Of a stretch of 64,000 nt of DNA, positions 50,335 to 58,652 are shown in pieces. Source of the DNA: Streptomyces sp. ML-6 (lineage in GTDB: Bacteria; Actinomycetota; Actinomycetes; Streptomycetales; Streptomycetaceae). The notes under the pieces were generated by a model. That model did not search any database and had not been told where the DNA came from. It was given only the letters and a program-made list of their open reading frames with translations. The translations under genes and the position numbers were made by a program. Every line of letters starts with the position of its first letter. Position 1 is the stretch's first letter. The stretch is from NCBI RefSeq assembly GCF_030116705.1, contig NZ_JAOTIK010000001.1:3677001-3741000 (forward strand), written 5' to 3'.

Positions 50335-51147
50335 TCACCCCTCCGGGCGAACCGGGCGGACGGGTGGGTCTGGGTGGACCGGGTGGAGTCGGTGTTCCGG
50401 TCCGGCCGGTCGCTCCGGCCGGACCGGGGGGTCCGGCCGGTCCAGTCGGTCCAGTCGGTCCAGGTCGAGGGTGCCGCGGGTTCCCGGGGCGTCCGGCGGG
50501 AGCCGCAGCGCCGCCTCGACCCGGCCGGGCAGCGGGCCCAGGTCCAGCAGGCCGGTGACGATCCGGCCGGTCAGCGCGTGCCACGCCCCGGCGCGCCGGA
50601 GCATCGCGTGGTCGCTGCCCCGGATCGCGACCAGGCAGGTGCGGGCCCCGGCCCGGCGGGCGCGGGCCGTGAGGTCCTGGGAGGCCCGGGGGCTGGTGAT
50701 CCGGTCGCGGGTGCTGTGCAGCAGGACCACGTCGCGGCCGGCGAGCTGGCCGACCGGGTCGTCGGCCGGGCACCACGGGGCGAGGCCCACCACCGCGCGC
50801 ACCAGCGGATGACCGGCGGCGCGGAGGGCCGCGCGGGCGCCCATCGAGTGGCCGACCAGGACCACCGGGACCTCCTCCCCGGCCTCGCGGCGCAACGCGT
50901 CCAGCGCCCGCACGGCGTCGTGGAGCGGGTCCTCGCGGGAGCCGTTCCAGCCGCGGTGGGCGTAACGGGCGGTGCGTACGAGGACGTCGGCGGCGGGGCC
51001 GCCCGCGGCCGAGGCGATGGCCCGGGCGAAGGGGAACATCCGCACGGCGGGCAGGTTCAGCGGACCGGGCGGCGGCGGGGCCAGGCCCGTCTCCGCACCG
51101 CCGTGCAGCAGGAGCACGGCCGCGGACGGCGGTCGGGGGCCTGTCAT
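50335..51147 (-). CDS. Alpha/beta hydrolase with Pro/Arg repeat tail
   Basis: A 270-residue alpha/beta hydrolase of the dienelactone/lysophospholipase-like kind. LLLHGGAE is near the N-terminus, VVLVGHSMGARAALRAAG carries the nucleophile Ser, HSTRDRITSP the acid and RGSDHAMLRRAG the His. After residue 225 comes a low-complexity tail of RLDRLDRPDPP and VRPERPAGPE-type repeats, mirrored in the DNA by tandem CGG-rich units (50340-50470). The tail is probably disordered and may be a slippage product. Divergent from the peroxiredoxin gene. Confidence 0.85.
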   Translation of the reverse strand: MTGPRPPSAAVLLLHGGAETGLAPPPPGPLNLPAVRMFPFARAIASAAGGPAADVLVRTARYAHRGWNGSREDPLHDAVRALDALRREAGEEVPVVLVGHSMGARAALRAAGHPLVRAVVGLAPWCPADDPVGQLAGRDVVLLHSTRDRITSPRASQDLTARARRAGARTCLVAIRGSDHAMLRRAGAWHALTGRIVTGLLDLGPLPGRVEAALRLPPDAPGTRGTLDLDRLDRLDRPDPPVRPERPAGPEHRLHPVHPDPPVRPVRPEG

Positions 51148-51224
51148 GTGTACCTCCTGGTGCGCCTCGGTCCTTCCCGGTGCGCCTTCGGCGATGATGC
51201 GGGAACCGGTCCCGCACCGGAAGG

Positions 51225-51330
51225 CCGGTCCCGTACCGGGGAACGAGCACGGGCCGCAGACCGGTCCCGTACCGGGGAACGGACTGTGTCAACGAACCGT
51301 GCCGGGGAACGAACCCCTACCGGGGAACGG
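51225..51330. repeat. Tandem copies of CCGGTCCCGTACCGGGGAACG
   Basis: The 21-mer is exact at 51225-51245 and 51261-51281; shortened copies (CCGTGCCGGGGAACG, CCCTACCGGGGAACGG) follow at about 51297 and 51316. Related CCGGTCCC pieces extend to 51360. They fill the 289-bp divergent gap between hydrolase and peroxiredoxin. The unit contains the dyad CCGGT...ACCGG. Confidence 0.65.
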
Positions 51331-51436
51331 ACCCGGGCCGGAAACCGGTCCCGGGGCGGGAACCGAATCCGCGCCGGGCGCGCTCTACAGAGCATGGACC
51401 GGAAGACCTGTGCAGCACCGGACCACGGAGGAACAC

Positions 51437-51922
51437 GTGGCATCGTCACCGCAACTCGGGCTGCCCGCCCCGGACTTCACGCTGCCGGGCGGGGTGCTCG
51501 CCGAAGGGGCCTTCGAACGACGCGACTTCGGCCTCTCCGCCGCGCGCGGCCGGGCCGTCGTCCTCGCGTTCTACCCGGGCGACAACACGGCCGTGTGCAC
51601 CAGGCAACTCTGCTCGTACTCCTCGGGCCTGGAAGAATTCGAGGCGCTCGACGCGGAGGTCTGGGGAATCAGTCCACAGGGTGTGGACAGCCACGAGTCC
51701 TTCGCCCGGGGGCACGGGCTGCGGATGCCGCTGCTCGCGGACACCGACCGGGAGACCGCCCGGGCCTACGGGGTCGCCGCGCCGGGGATCGGGGTGCGCC
51801 GCGCGGTCTTCCTGATCGGTCCCGACGGGGTGCTGCGCTGGAAGCACGTCGCGCTGCTCGGGGCCACGTACCGGTCCCTGGACACACTGACCGAGCAACT
51901 TTCCGGCATCAAATCCCCGTAG
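51437..51922 (+). CDS. Peroxiredoxin (AhpC/TSA, Bcp-like)
   Basis: A 161-residue thioredoxin-fold peroxidase. The peroxidatic Cys is Cys 54 in FYPGDNTAVCTRQLC and a second Cys (59) five residues on matches the C-x4-C arrangement of Bcp/PrxQ enzymes, which reduce peroxides using thioredoxin. Later parts (LADTDRETARAYGV, AVFLIGPDGVLRWKHV) are standard. GTG behind GGAGG. It precedes the first NfeD/flotillin pair by 106 bp in the same direction but is probably separate. Confidence 0.93.
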   Translation: MASSPQLGLPAPDFTLPGGVLAEGAFERRDFGLSAARGRAVVLAFYPGDNTAVCTRQLCSYSSGLEEFEALDAEVWGISPQGVDSHESFARGHGLRMPLLADTDRETARAYGVAAPGIGVRRAVFLIGPDGVLRWKHVALLGATYRSLDTLTEQLSGIKSP

Positions 51923-52028
51923 AAATCTGCCGGGTTCCGGCAGTGTCCACCGCGGGTGCCGTATGGGACCATCCATCCAGTTCGACAGAAACGTCCGGGG
52001 GAGTCGGTAGTTCGGGGGAGGTGACCGC

Positions 52029-52538
52029 GTGACCCTGTTCCTCGGTCTCGGCATCGCGGGAATCGCCCTGCTGGTCCTGTCCCTGATCTTCGACGGGATC
52101 CTCGAAGGTCTCTTCGGGGGCGCCCTGGGCGGCTTCTTCGACGGCCTCCTGTCCCTGCCGGTCATCGCCGGATTTCTCTCGATGCTCGGTTTCGGAGGAG
52201 CGATCGTGCTCGGCACCACCGGACTCGGCACGGTCGCCGCGATCGTCGCCGGAGGTCTGGCCGGAATCGTCGCGGCCCTGCTGACCTGGAAGTTCAGCAG
52301 GGTCCTGATGCGGGACCAGACCGACGCCACCCCCCGTGGGGACGACCTGGTCGGCACGTCGGGCTCGGTCGTCACGGCCATCCCGGCCGACGGCTATGGC
52401 GAGGTCCTGCTGCGACTCGGGGGCCAGACCGTGAAGTTCGCCGCGAAGAGTTCGACCCCGGTCGAACGGGGCACCGAGATCTGGGTGGAGGCCGCGCTGT
52501 CGACCACCTCCGTCGTGGTCCGTCCCGTCGAGCGCTGA
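52029..52538 (+). CDS. NfeD-like membrane protein (partner of flotillin 1)
   Basis: A 169-residue protein. Two or three membrane segments occupy residues 1-90 (FLGLGIAGIALLVLSLIFDG, GFLSMLGFGGAIVLGTTGLG, VAAIVAGGLAGIVAALLTW); the rest is a soluble beta-barrel of the NfeD OB type (LVGTSGSVVTAIPADGYGEV, EIWVEAALSTTSVVVRPV). NfeD proteins nearly always pair with flotillin/SPFH proteins and help organise membrane domains. GTG behind GGGAGG. The flotillin gene follows 152 bp downstream, a gap filled by two degenerate GCACCGCGCCG repeats. Confidence 0.85.
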   Translation: MTLFLGLGIAGIALLVLSLIFDGILEGLFGGALGGFFDGLLSLPVIAGFLSMLGFGGAIVLGTTGLGTVAAIVAGGLAGIVAALLTWKFSRVLMRDQTDATPRGDDLVGTSGSVVTAIPADGYGEVLLRLGGQTVKFAAKSSTPVERGTEIWVEAALSTTSVVVRPVER

Positions 52539-52690
52539 CCGGTCCACCGACCGATCGACACACCCTCGGTGCACCGCGCCGGACCGCGCCCGCACCGACC
52601 GGTCAACCGATACACCCGCGATGCGCCGCGCCGACCCGCGTCCGCACCGCCCGAATCGAACTGCCGCCCCCGCAGGGAGGCAGGGGGGAC

Positions 52691-54163
52691 ATGTCCATGA
52701 GCCCAGTCGTGATCGCAGTCATCGGAGTCGTCGTACTCCTGGTGGTCCTCGCGCTCGCCGTCATCACCCGCTACAAGGTCGCCGGGCCCAGCGAGGCGTT
52801 CATCATCACCGGCCGCCGCGGCAAGAAGTCGACGGACCCGGTGACCGGCCGCACCAGCATCGACAACAGCGGCCAGAAGGTCGTCGTCGGCGGCGGCGTC
52901 TTCGTGATCCCGTTCGTCCAGCAGAAGTTCACCCTGGACCTGTCCAGCCGGCAGATCCCGGTGGCCGTGCGCGGCGCCGTGACCCTGCGCGGCGTGAAGT
53001 CCAACCTGGACGGCGTCGCGATCGTCAAGGTGGGCGGCAGCGAGGAGACGATCCGGGCCGCGGCCCAGCGCTTCCTCCAGCAGCAGGACGGCATCGTCCG
53101 CTTCACCCAGGAAGTGCTCTCCGGCGCGCTGCGCGCCATCGTCGGCCGGATGTCGGTCGAGGACATCATCCGCGACCGGGCGGCGTTCGCCAGCCAGGTG
53201 GCGGAGGAGGCCGAGGCCAGCCTCTCCGGCCAGGGCCTGATCCTGGACGCCTTCCAGATCCAGGACATCACCACCGAGGGCTCGTACCTGGAGGACCTCG
53301 GCCGTCCGGAGGCCGCCCGCGCCAAGCAGGAGGCGGACATCGCCGAGGCGGTCGCCCGGCGTGCGGCCGAGCAGGCCCGGCTCAAGGCGGAGGAGGAGAT
53401 CGCGATCGCGCAGCGGACCCTCTACCTGAAGCAGGCCGAGATCAAGGCGCAGACGGACGAGGCCGCCGCCCAGGCCAACGCGGCGGGTCCGCTCGCCGAG
53501 GCCGCCCGCCAGCAGGACATCCTCAGCGAGCAGGAGAAGGTGGCGGAGCGGCAGGCCGCGCTGACCGACCGCGAGCTGGACACCAAGATCCGCAAGCCCG
53601 CCGACGCCGCCCGCTACCAGGCCGAGCAGGAGGCGGAGGCCCGCCGGATCGCCCAGGTCAAGGAGGCCGAGGCGGACGCCGAGCGCGCCCGGCTCACCGG
53701 TGAGGGCGAGAAGCTCCAGCGTTCGGCCCTCGCCGAGGCCGTGCGCATCGAGGGTGAGGCGGAGGCCGCGGCCATCGCCGCACGGGGCACCGCCGAGGCC
53801 GAGGCCATGCACAAGAAGGCGGACGCCTTCGAGCGGTACGGCGAGGCGGCCGTGCTCCAGATGCTGGTCGAGGTGCTGCCGCAGGTCGTCGCCAAGGCGT
53901 CCGAGCCGCTGAGCGCCGTGGACAAGATGACCGTGATCTCGACGGACGGCGCGAGCCAGCTGTCGCGCACCGTCACGGACAACGTCGCCCAGGGCATGGA
54001 GCTCCTCAGCTCCACCACGGGGGTCGACATCGCCGGGCTGCTGAAGAACCTCAGGGCCGGCAAGTCCGGGTCCGCCCCGGCGGCCCCGGCCGCTCCGGCC
54101 GAGGTGCCCGCGCAGGGCGCGAAGGGCGCCGCGTCCGACGGGAAGATCGAGATCACCGACTGA
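52691..54163 (+). CDS. Flotillin-family (SPFH/band 7) protein 1
   Basis: A 490-residue membrane scaffold. N-terminal span at residues 5-27, SPFH domain at about 30-215 (GPSEAFIITGRRGKK, GGGVFVIPFVQQKFTLDLSS, AQRFLQQQDGIVRFTQEVLS), then a long Ala/Glu-rich coiled coil (215-400; EADIAEAVARRAAEQARLKA), and a short variable end. This is the FloT/YuaG architecture: oligomers that mark ordered membrane regions and affect secretion, division and stress signalling. ATG behind GGGAGG. A perfect 18-bp hairpin follows the gene. Confidence 0.94.
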   Translation: MSMSPVVIAVIGVVVLLVVLALAVITRYKVAGPSEAFIITGRRGKKSTDPVTGRTSIDNSGQKVVVGGGVFVIPFVQQKFTLDLSSRQIPVAVRGAVTLRGVKSNLDGVAIVKVGGSEETIRAAAQRFLQQQDGIVRFTQEVLSGALRAIVGRMSVEDIIRDRAAFASQVAEEAEASLSGQGLILDAFQIQDITTEGSYLEDLGRPEAARAKQEADIAEAVARRAAEQARLKAEEEIAIAQRTLYLKQAEIKAQTDEAAAQANAAGPLAEAARQQDILSEQEKVAERQAALTDRELDTKIRKPADAARYQAEQEAEARRIAQVKEAEADAERARLTGEGEKLQRSALAEAVRIEGEAEAAAIAARGTAEAEAMHKKADAFERYGEAAVLQMLVEVLPQVVAKASEPLSAVDKMTVISTDGASQLSRTVTDNVAQGMELLSSTTGVDIAGLLKNLRAGKSGSAPAAPAAPAEVPAQGAKGAASDGKIEITD

Positions 54164-54176
54164 TCCGGCCCCACGC

Positions 54177-54221
54177 CATGACGGTGCCCGGCCGATGCTC
54201 CACCGGCCGGGCACCGTCATG
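54177..54221 (+). terminator. 18-bp perfect hairpin after flotillin 1
   Basis: CATGACGGTGCCCGGCCG and its exact complement CGGCCGGGCACCGTCATG flank a nine-base loop, 14 bases after the stop. No T tract. It is followed by tandem TCATGTCCGGGTGTC-type repeats up to about 54290. Confidence 0.75.
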
Positions 54222-54345
54222 TCCGGGTGTCTTCATGTCCGGGTGTGTCTTCGTGTCCGGGTGTCCGGGGTCTTCATGTCAGGGCCGGAACGGGGCCGGG
54301 GCGCGGAACGGAACGGGATGGAACGGGACGGGGCGGTGTGCCGTC
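54222..54345. repeat. Short tandem repeats (GTCCGGGTGTCTTC; GGAACGG)
   Basis: Three units around GTCCGGGTGT(C)TTC(A/G)T run from 54221 to 54280, followed by several GGAACGGG(A)-type units to 54345. They fill the gap between the flotillin and the antiporter operon; the remaining ~120 bp hold that operon's promoter. Confidence 0.5.
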
Positions 54346-54465
54346 CGGTCGGGTCTCGTTCCGTGGCGGGGCTCGAAAGCCGCGAAAGCCTCCGGATAAG
54401 GTAATGCGCCGATAAAGAGATGACCAAGCATGTCCGAAAACAGCCGCGCCTCTCGGGAGGAAGCC

Positions 54466-54936
54466 ATGGGAACCCACCGCACCACGCTGCCGGGAGTCGG
54501 TGTGCAGTACGACTACACGACCGAGTCGGGCCAGCACATCTCCGTCGTCGTCCACCACGACGGGCGGCGGTTCATCGGCTTCTACGACCAGGACGACCCC
54601 GATTCATGCCTCCTCTCGGTACCCCTGACGCCACAGGAGGCCACCGGGCTGGCCCATCTCATCGACGCCGCACCCATCGACGCCGTGCGGACCGAGGGCA
54701 TAGATCTGGTCACCGAGCACATCCCGCTCGGGAAGCGTTCCCCGTACGGCGGCCGGCTGCTCGCCGACACCAAGGCCCGGACCCGTACCGGCGCCTCGAT
54801 CGTCGCCGTCCTGCGGACGCACAGCGCACACCCGTCGCCCGGCCCGGAGTTCCGGCTGGCCATCGGGGACACACTCGTCGTCGTCGGCACTCGTGAGGGC
54901 GTCGACGCGCTCGCCGACATCATCTCGGAGGGCTGA
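54466..54936 (+). CDS. RCK_C (TrkA-C) regulatory subunit of a cation/H+ antiporter
   Basis: A 156-residue cytoplasmic protein, first of a two-gene operon with the antiporter. Residues 1-75 are an all-beta N-terminal part; residues 80-156 form a TrkA-C/RCK_C domain (LLADTKARTRTGASIVAVLR, LAIGDTLVVVGTREGVDALA). This is the layout of KhtT, which gates the K+/H+ antiporter KhtU in Bacillus subtilis in response to pH and c-di-AMP. ATG 54466 follows GGGAGGAAG; an upstream ATG at 54430 is less likely. Two bases separate it from the antiporter start. Confidence 0.9.
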   Translation: MGTHRTTLPGVGVQYDYTTESGQHISVVVHHDGRRFIGFYDQDDPDSCLLSVPLTPQEATGLAHLIDAAPIDAVRTEGIDLVTEHIPLGKRSPYGGRLLADTKARTRTGASIVAVLRTHSAHPSPGPEFRLAIGDTLVVVGTREGVDALADIISEG

Positions 54937-54938
54937 CC

Positions 54939-56243
54939 GTGCACGACACGACCGCACTGCTGGTGGAGCTGGGCTCCGTCATCCTGGGCCTCGGGCTCAT
55001 CGGCCGATTCGCCGGACGGATAGGCCTCTCGCCGATCCCGCTCTACCTGCTGGCCGGCCTCGCCTTCGGCGACGGCGGGCTCCTCCCGCTGGGGGCCAGT
55101 GAGGAGTTCACCGCCGTGGGCGCCGAGATCGGCGTCATCCTGCTGCTGCTCCTGCTCGGACTGGAGTACAGCGCATCGGAACTGGTCACCAGTCTCAAGA
55201 CCCAGTACCCGTCCGGCGCCGTGGACTTCGTGCTCAACGCGACGCCGGGAGCGGTGGCGGCACTGCTGCTCGGCTGGGGGCCCGTGGGGGCCGTCGCGCT
55301 GGCCGGGGTCACCTGGATCTCCTCGTCCGGCGTCATCGCGAAGGTCCTCACCGACCTGGGACGGCTCGGCAACCGGGAGACGCCCGTCATCCTCGGCGTC
55401 CTCGTCATCGAGGACCTGTCGATGGCCGTCTACCTCCCGCTGCTCACCGCGATGCTCGCGGGCGTGGGCCTCGCCGGGGGCAGCGTCGCGCTGCTCATCG
55501 CGCTCGGCACCGTCGGTTTCGTGCTCTACCTGGCCCTGCGGCACGGGCGGCTGATCAGCCGGGCCGTGTCCTCCGACAACCCGGAGATGCTGCTCCTGGT
55601 GGTCCTCGGCCTGACCGTCCTGGTCGCCGGTGTGGCCCAGGAGCTCCAGGTGTCCGCCGCGGTCGGCGCGTTCCTGGTCGGCATCGCGCTCTCCGGTGAG
55701 GTCGCCGAGGGCGCGCGCAAGCTGCTGACCCCGCTGCGGGACCTGTTCGCCGCCGTCTTCTTCGTCTTCTTCGGGCTCTCCACCGACCCGGCCGAGATCC
55801 CGCCGGTGCTGCTGCCGGCGGCGCTGCTGGCCGTCGTGACCGTCTTCACCAAGATCGGAACCGGCTGGTACGCGGCCCGGCGCGCCGGGATCGGCGAGCG
55901 CGGGCGGTGGCGGGCCGGCGGCACGCTCGTCGCGCGCGGCGAGTTCTCCATCGTCATCGCCGGTCTGGCCGTGGCGACCGAGCCCCGCATCGGCCCCATC
56001 GCCACCGCGTACGTCCTCATCCTCGTCATCGTCGGACCGCTCACCGCCCGCTGGACCCAGCCGATCGCGGCCCGCGTCCAGGCGTGGCGCGGCCGGGAGG
56101 ACAACACCTGCAAGGGCGGCGGCCCCGCAACCCCTCCGGTACCCGCCACGCGGGAGCCGGCCGCACAGGCCGCGGAAGCCGCGGAGGAACAGCCGGTGGA
56201 AGAGCAGCCCGGGAACAAGCAGCTCGCCTCGTCCACGGACTGA
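54939..56243 (+). CDS. Cation:proton antiporter (CPA2, KefB/KhtU-like)
   Basis: A 434-residue transporter with 12 or so hydrophobic segments up to about residue 375. Signature segments are LLLLLGLEYSASELV, GVTWISSSGVIAKVLTDLGR and VLVIEDLSMAVYLPLL with the ion-binding Asp, and AVGAFLVGIALSGEVAEGAR. Most likely a K+ (or Na+)/H+ antiporter. The last 60 residues are an acidic Pro/Ala/Glu tail with Gln and a single Cys. No RCK_N domain is fused; regulation comes from the separate RCK_C subunit upstream. GTG start. A perfect hairpin terminator follows. Confidence 0.93.
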   Translation: MHDTTALLVELGSVILGLGLIGRFAGRIGLSPIPLYLLAGLAFGDGGLLPLGASEEFTAVGAEIGVILLLLLLGLEYSASELVTSLKTQYPSGAVDFVLNATPGAVAALLLGWGPVGAVALAGVTWISSSGVIAKVLTDLGRLGNRETPVILGVLVIEDLSMAVYLPLLTAMLAGVGLAGGSVALLIALGTVGFVLYLALRHGRLISRAVSSDNPEMLLLVVLGLTVLVAGVAQELQVSAAVGAFLVGIALSGEVAEGARKLLTPLRDLFAAVFFVFFGLSTDPAEIPPVLLPAALLAVVTVFTKIGTGWYAARRAGIGERGRWRAGGTLVARGEFSIVIAGLAVATEPRIGPIATAYVLILVIVGPLTARWTQPIAARVQAWRGREDNTCKGGGPATPPVPATREPAAQAAEAAEEQPVEEQPGNKQLASSTD

Positions 56244-56264
56244 GGCCGGGCACCGTACGGGCCA

Positions 56265-56303
56265 CGGGTGGGGGCACGACCGAGCAGGTCGTGCCCCCAC
56301 CCG
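56265..56303 (+). terminator. Perfect 16-bp hairpin after the antiporter
   Basis: CGGGTGGGGGCACGAC and GTCGTGCCCCCACCCG enclose a seven-base loop, 22 bases after the stop. Confidence 0.78.
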
Positions 56304-56438
56304 CATGTCCGCCGCCGTGCGGGCACTCCGTCGCGGGGCGGTTCGTTGTCCGGATGCCTCCGGACGGGGCCGGGCGGGCCCATCGGCCCGCCCCGCGCAC
56401 ACCGGTTCCGGCACGCGGGGGACGCCCCTGCTGCTAAC

Positions 56439-56456
56439 TTCTACACATCTGTAGAA
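56439..56456. promoter_or_regulatory. Dyad TTCTACA-N4-TGTAGAA
   Basis: A perfect seven-base inverted repeat 43 bases before the TerB-like gene. The half-sites resemble the CTACA/TGTAG arms of BlaI/MecI-type operators, but those have a two-base spacer, so the regulator is open. The region is unusually A/T-rich. Confidence 0.6.
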
Positions 56457-56498
56457 TTGGAACCCACTCCGGCAACACACGCAACGTATGGAGACGTC

Positions 56499-56954
56499 AT
56501 GGCACTGTGGGATCGGATCAAGGAATCCGCTTCGTCGATGCAGTCGCAGTTGGAAGCGAAGAAGAACGACCTCAAGAGCGGGGCGTTCCGCGACGCGAGC
56601 ATGGCCATGTGCGCCCTGGTCGCCGCCGCCGACGGTTCCATCGACCCGTCCGAGCGCCAGCGCGTCGCCGCCCTGATCACCAGCAACGACGTCCTGCGGA
56701 ACTTCCCCGCGGCCGACCTCCAGCGCCGCTTCGACGACTACGTGAACAAGCTCACGGCCGACTTCGCCTTCGGCAAGGTCAGCGTGCTCCAGGAGATCGC
56801 CAAGGCGAAGAAGAAGCCGGCCGAGGCGCGCGCCGTCATCCAGATCGGCATCGTCATCGGCGGCGCCGACGGCGACTTCGACAAGTCGGAGCAGGCCGTC
56901 GTGCGGGAGGCGTGCTTCGCGCTCGACCTCCCGCCGCACGAGTTCGACCTGTAG
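56499..56954 (+). CDS. TerB-family tellurite-resistance/stress protein
   Basis: A 151-residue soluble TerB-type protein. The two repeated helical acid-containing loops are CALVAAADGSIDPSERQRVA and IGIVIGGADGDFDKSEQAVV, each with the DG(x)(I/F)D metal-binding pattern; VSVLQEIAKAKKKP lies between. TerB proteins coordinate metal and link membrane-associated stress complexes in the Ter system. No other ter gene is here, but the flotillins and the DUF3686-type ATPase nearby are consistent with a membrane stress complex. ATG behind GGAG, dyad upstream. Confidence 0.92.
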   Translation: MALWDRIKESASSMQSQLEAKKNDLKSGAFRDASMAMCALVAAADGSIDPSERQRVAALITSNDVLRNFPAADLQRRFDDYVNKLTADFAFGKVSVLQEIAKAKKKPAEARAVIQIGIVIGGADGDFDKSEQAVVREACFALDLPPHEFDL

Positions 56955-57253
56955 GACCCCCACCCGCGACCGGCGGCCCGTACGCCCTCCGGGGCCGTAC
57001 ACCCTCCGGCGCCCGTGCGGCGCCCGGCCCCCTGCCTCCACCCGGCTCCGGCCGGAAGGCCGGGGCCGCCCACGGACCGGCCGACACCGGTCCCCCGAAC
57101 CGCCGGGACCCCCGCGGACCGACCGACCACCGGTCCGTGCCCGGCAGGCCGGGGGTGCCCAACCCCCCTGCGCACCCCCGGCCGCTCACCCCCCGGCCCG
57201 GCGCCCGCTTCCCCGGCGGGCGCCGGAGCACCGGGGCCCGCTCCCCGCCCCGC

Positions 57254-57342
57254 CGTCACAGTTCCTTGGCGGGTCAGTCCTCCGTCGTCCCCGCTCCCCG
57301 CTCCCTGGCGGGCGTCGTCACAGTTCCTTGGCGGGCCAGTCC
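57254..57342. repeat. 62-bp tandem duplication of the PucR-type gene's 3' end
   Basis: CGTCACAGTTCCTTGGCGGG is present at 57254 and again at 57316; the 27-base matches differ at one base only. The second copy encodes the end of the regulator (DWPAKEL and stop); the first is a spare copy beyond the stop. Short GCTCCCCGC(T/C)CC stretches precede both. The rest of the 56955-57317 gap is low-complexity GC-rich DNA without a gene. Confidence 0.7.
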
Positions 57343-58388
57343 AGCAGCCGGGCCCCGATGACCGCCGTCTGCAAGGTGTAGCGGTGCATCGGGTCGGACG
57401 GGTCGGACCCGGTCAGCTGGTGTATTCGCTCCAGTCGGTAGGTGAGCGCCCGGACGCTCAGCGAGAGTCGGCGGGCCGTCTCGGCGGCCACGCAGCCCGC
57501 GTCGAAGTAGACGGCGAGCGTCTTCAGCAGGGGCACGGCGCCGCCGCGGGCCTGCTGGAGCGGGCCCAGCTCGTTGCGCACCAGATCCGCCATCGCCTGC
57601 CGGTCGCGGGTCAGCACCGGGTAGACCAGCAGGTCCGCCGCGTACAGCACCGGATCCTCCAGGTCCATCCGGTCCGCGAGGTCGAGGGCGTCGAGCGCCT
57701 CGTCGTAGGAGTGGACGACGCCGCCGGGGCCCTTGTGCGGGCGGCCGATCGCGACCCGGCCGCCGTCCGTCGCCGCGTGCGCCTGCTTGGCGAAGTACCG
57801 CAGGACGTCGGGCTGGCTGCCCGGCGCGATGCAGACCAGCCGCCCGTCCTTCGTCGTGATCAGGATCTTCCGGCCGCTGAACCGGGTGAGCAGCGCCGCC
57901 TCGACCGTGCGCGGCACGGAGTCGGTCTCCGTGTACGCCTCCGGGCCCGTGGCCACCGCGACCGCGTGGGCGCGCGAGAGCCGCAGCCCGAACCGGGTGG
58001 CCCGCTCGGCGAGCCGCCCCAGGTCGCTGCGCCCGTACAACAGGTCGTCGATGAACTCGCGGCGCGCCGCCTCCTCCCGTCGCACCGTCAGCCGCTGGGC
58101 CCGCTCGAAGCCCTCGGCGAAGGCGTCGACGGCCTGCTCGACCACGGTCAGCACCGATTCGGTGACCGCCGCGTCGGCGGTGGCGCCCAGCGGCCAGGAG
58201 GTGCGGGTCGCCGCGAGGTGCATGCCGACCAGGGCCCGCAGCTGGTACCCGGCCTCGGCGGCCTCCCGGCCCAGTCGGCGGCGGTCGTCCAGTTCGTCCC
58301 TGGTGAGACGGCGGCCGGTGGCGGCGGCATTGGCCAGGATCTGGACGTAGTCCCCCAGGCACTCCTCGGGAATCTCCGGCTCCGCCAC
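57318..58388 (-). CDS. PucR/CdaR-type transcriptional regulator
   Basis: A 356-residue regulator. The C-terminal PucR-type HTH (about 290-350) reads YFDAGCVAAETARRLSLSVR then ALTYRLERIHQLTG. The middle (about 135-265) is a GGDEF-like CdaR module (ERATRFGLRLSRAHAVAVAT; GRVAIGRPHKGPGGVVHSYD), and the N-terminus is helical. GTG 58388 behind GGAGGAG. It is divergent from the second NfeD/flotillin pair, with 264 bp between starts, so it is the natural candidate to regulate that pair. Targets of most Streptomyces members are unknown. Confidence 0.9.
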   Translation of the reverse strand: MAEPEIPEECLGDYVQILANAAATGRRLTRDELDDRRRLGREAAEAGYQLRALVGMHLAATRTSWPLGATADAAVTESVLTVVEQAVDAFAEGFERAQRLTVRREEAARREFIDDLLYGRSDLGRLAERATRFGLRLSRAHAVAVATGPEAYTETDSVPRTVEAALLTRFSGRKILITTKDGRLVCIAPGSQPDVLRYFAKQAHAATDGGRVAIGRPHKGPGGVVHSYDEALDALDLADRMDLEDPVLYAADLLVYPVLTRDRQAMADLVRNELGPLQQARGGAVPLLKTLAVYFDAGCVAAETARRLSLSVRALTYRLERIHQLTGSDPSDPMHRYTLQTAVIGARLLDWPAKEL

Positions 58389-58652
58389 GCGCTCTCCTCC
58401 AGTTCGGACGCGACTTCGACAACCACTCAACGCATATCGGGTGATGCCGGTGCCCGGCATCAAGGACGAGTAAAGATTGCCGGACTCCGGCAGTGCGACA
58501 CCGGCCCCCCGAATGACACGATCCCTTCAGCACCACACGGGGGAAATACGGGGGAAAACGGGGGAAATCCCGGCTGCCGCGGCGCCGCTTCGCGCTGCCC
58601 ACGACAGCCGGGATCACCCCCCGCCCGAACCGGAAGAGCAGGGGGAGGACCG

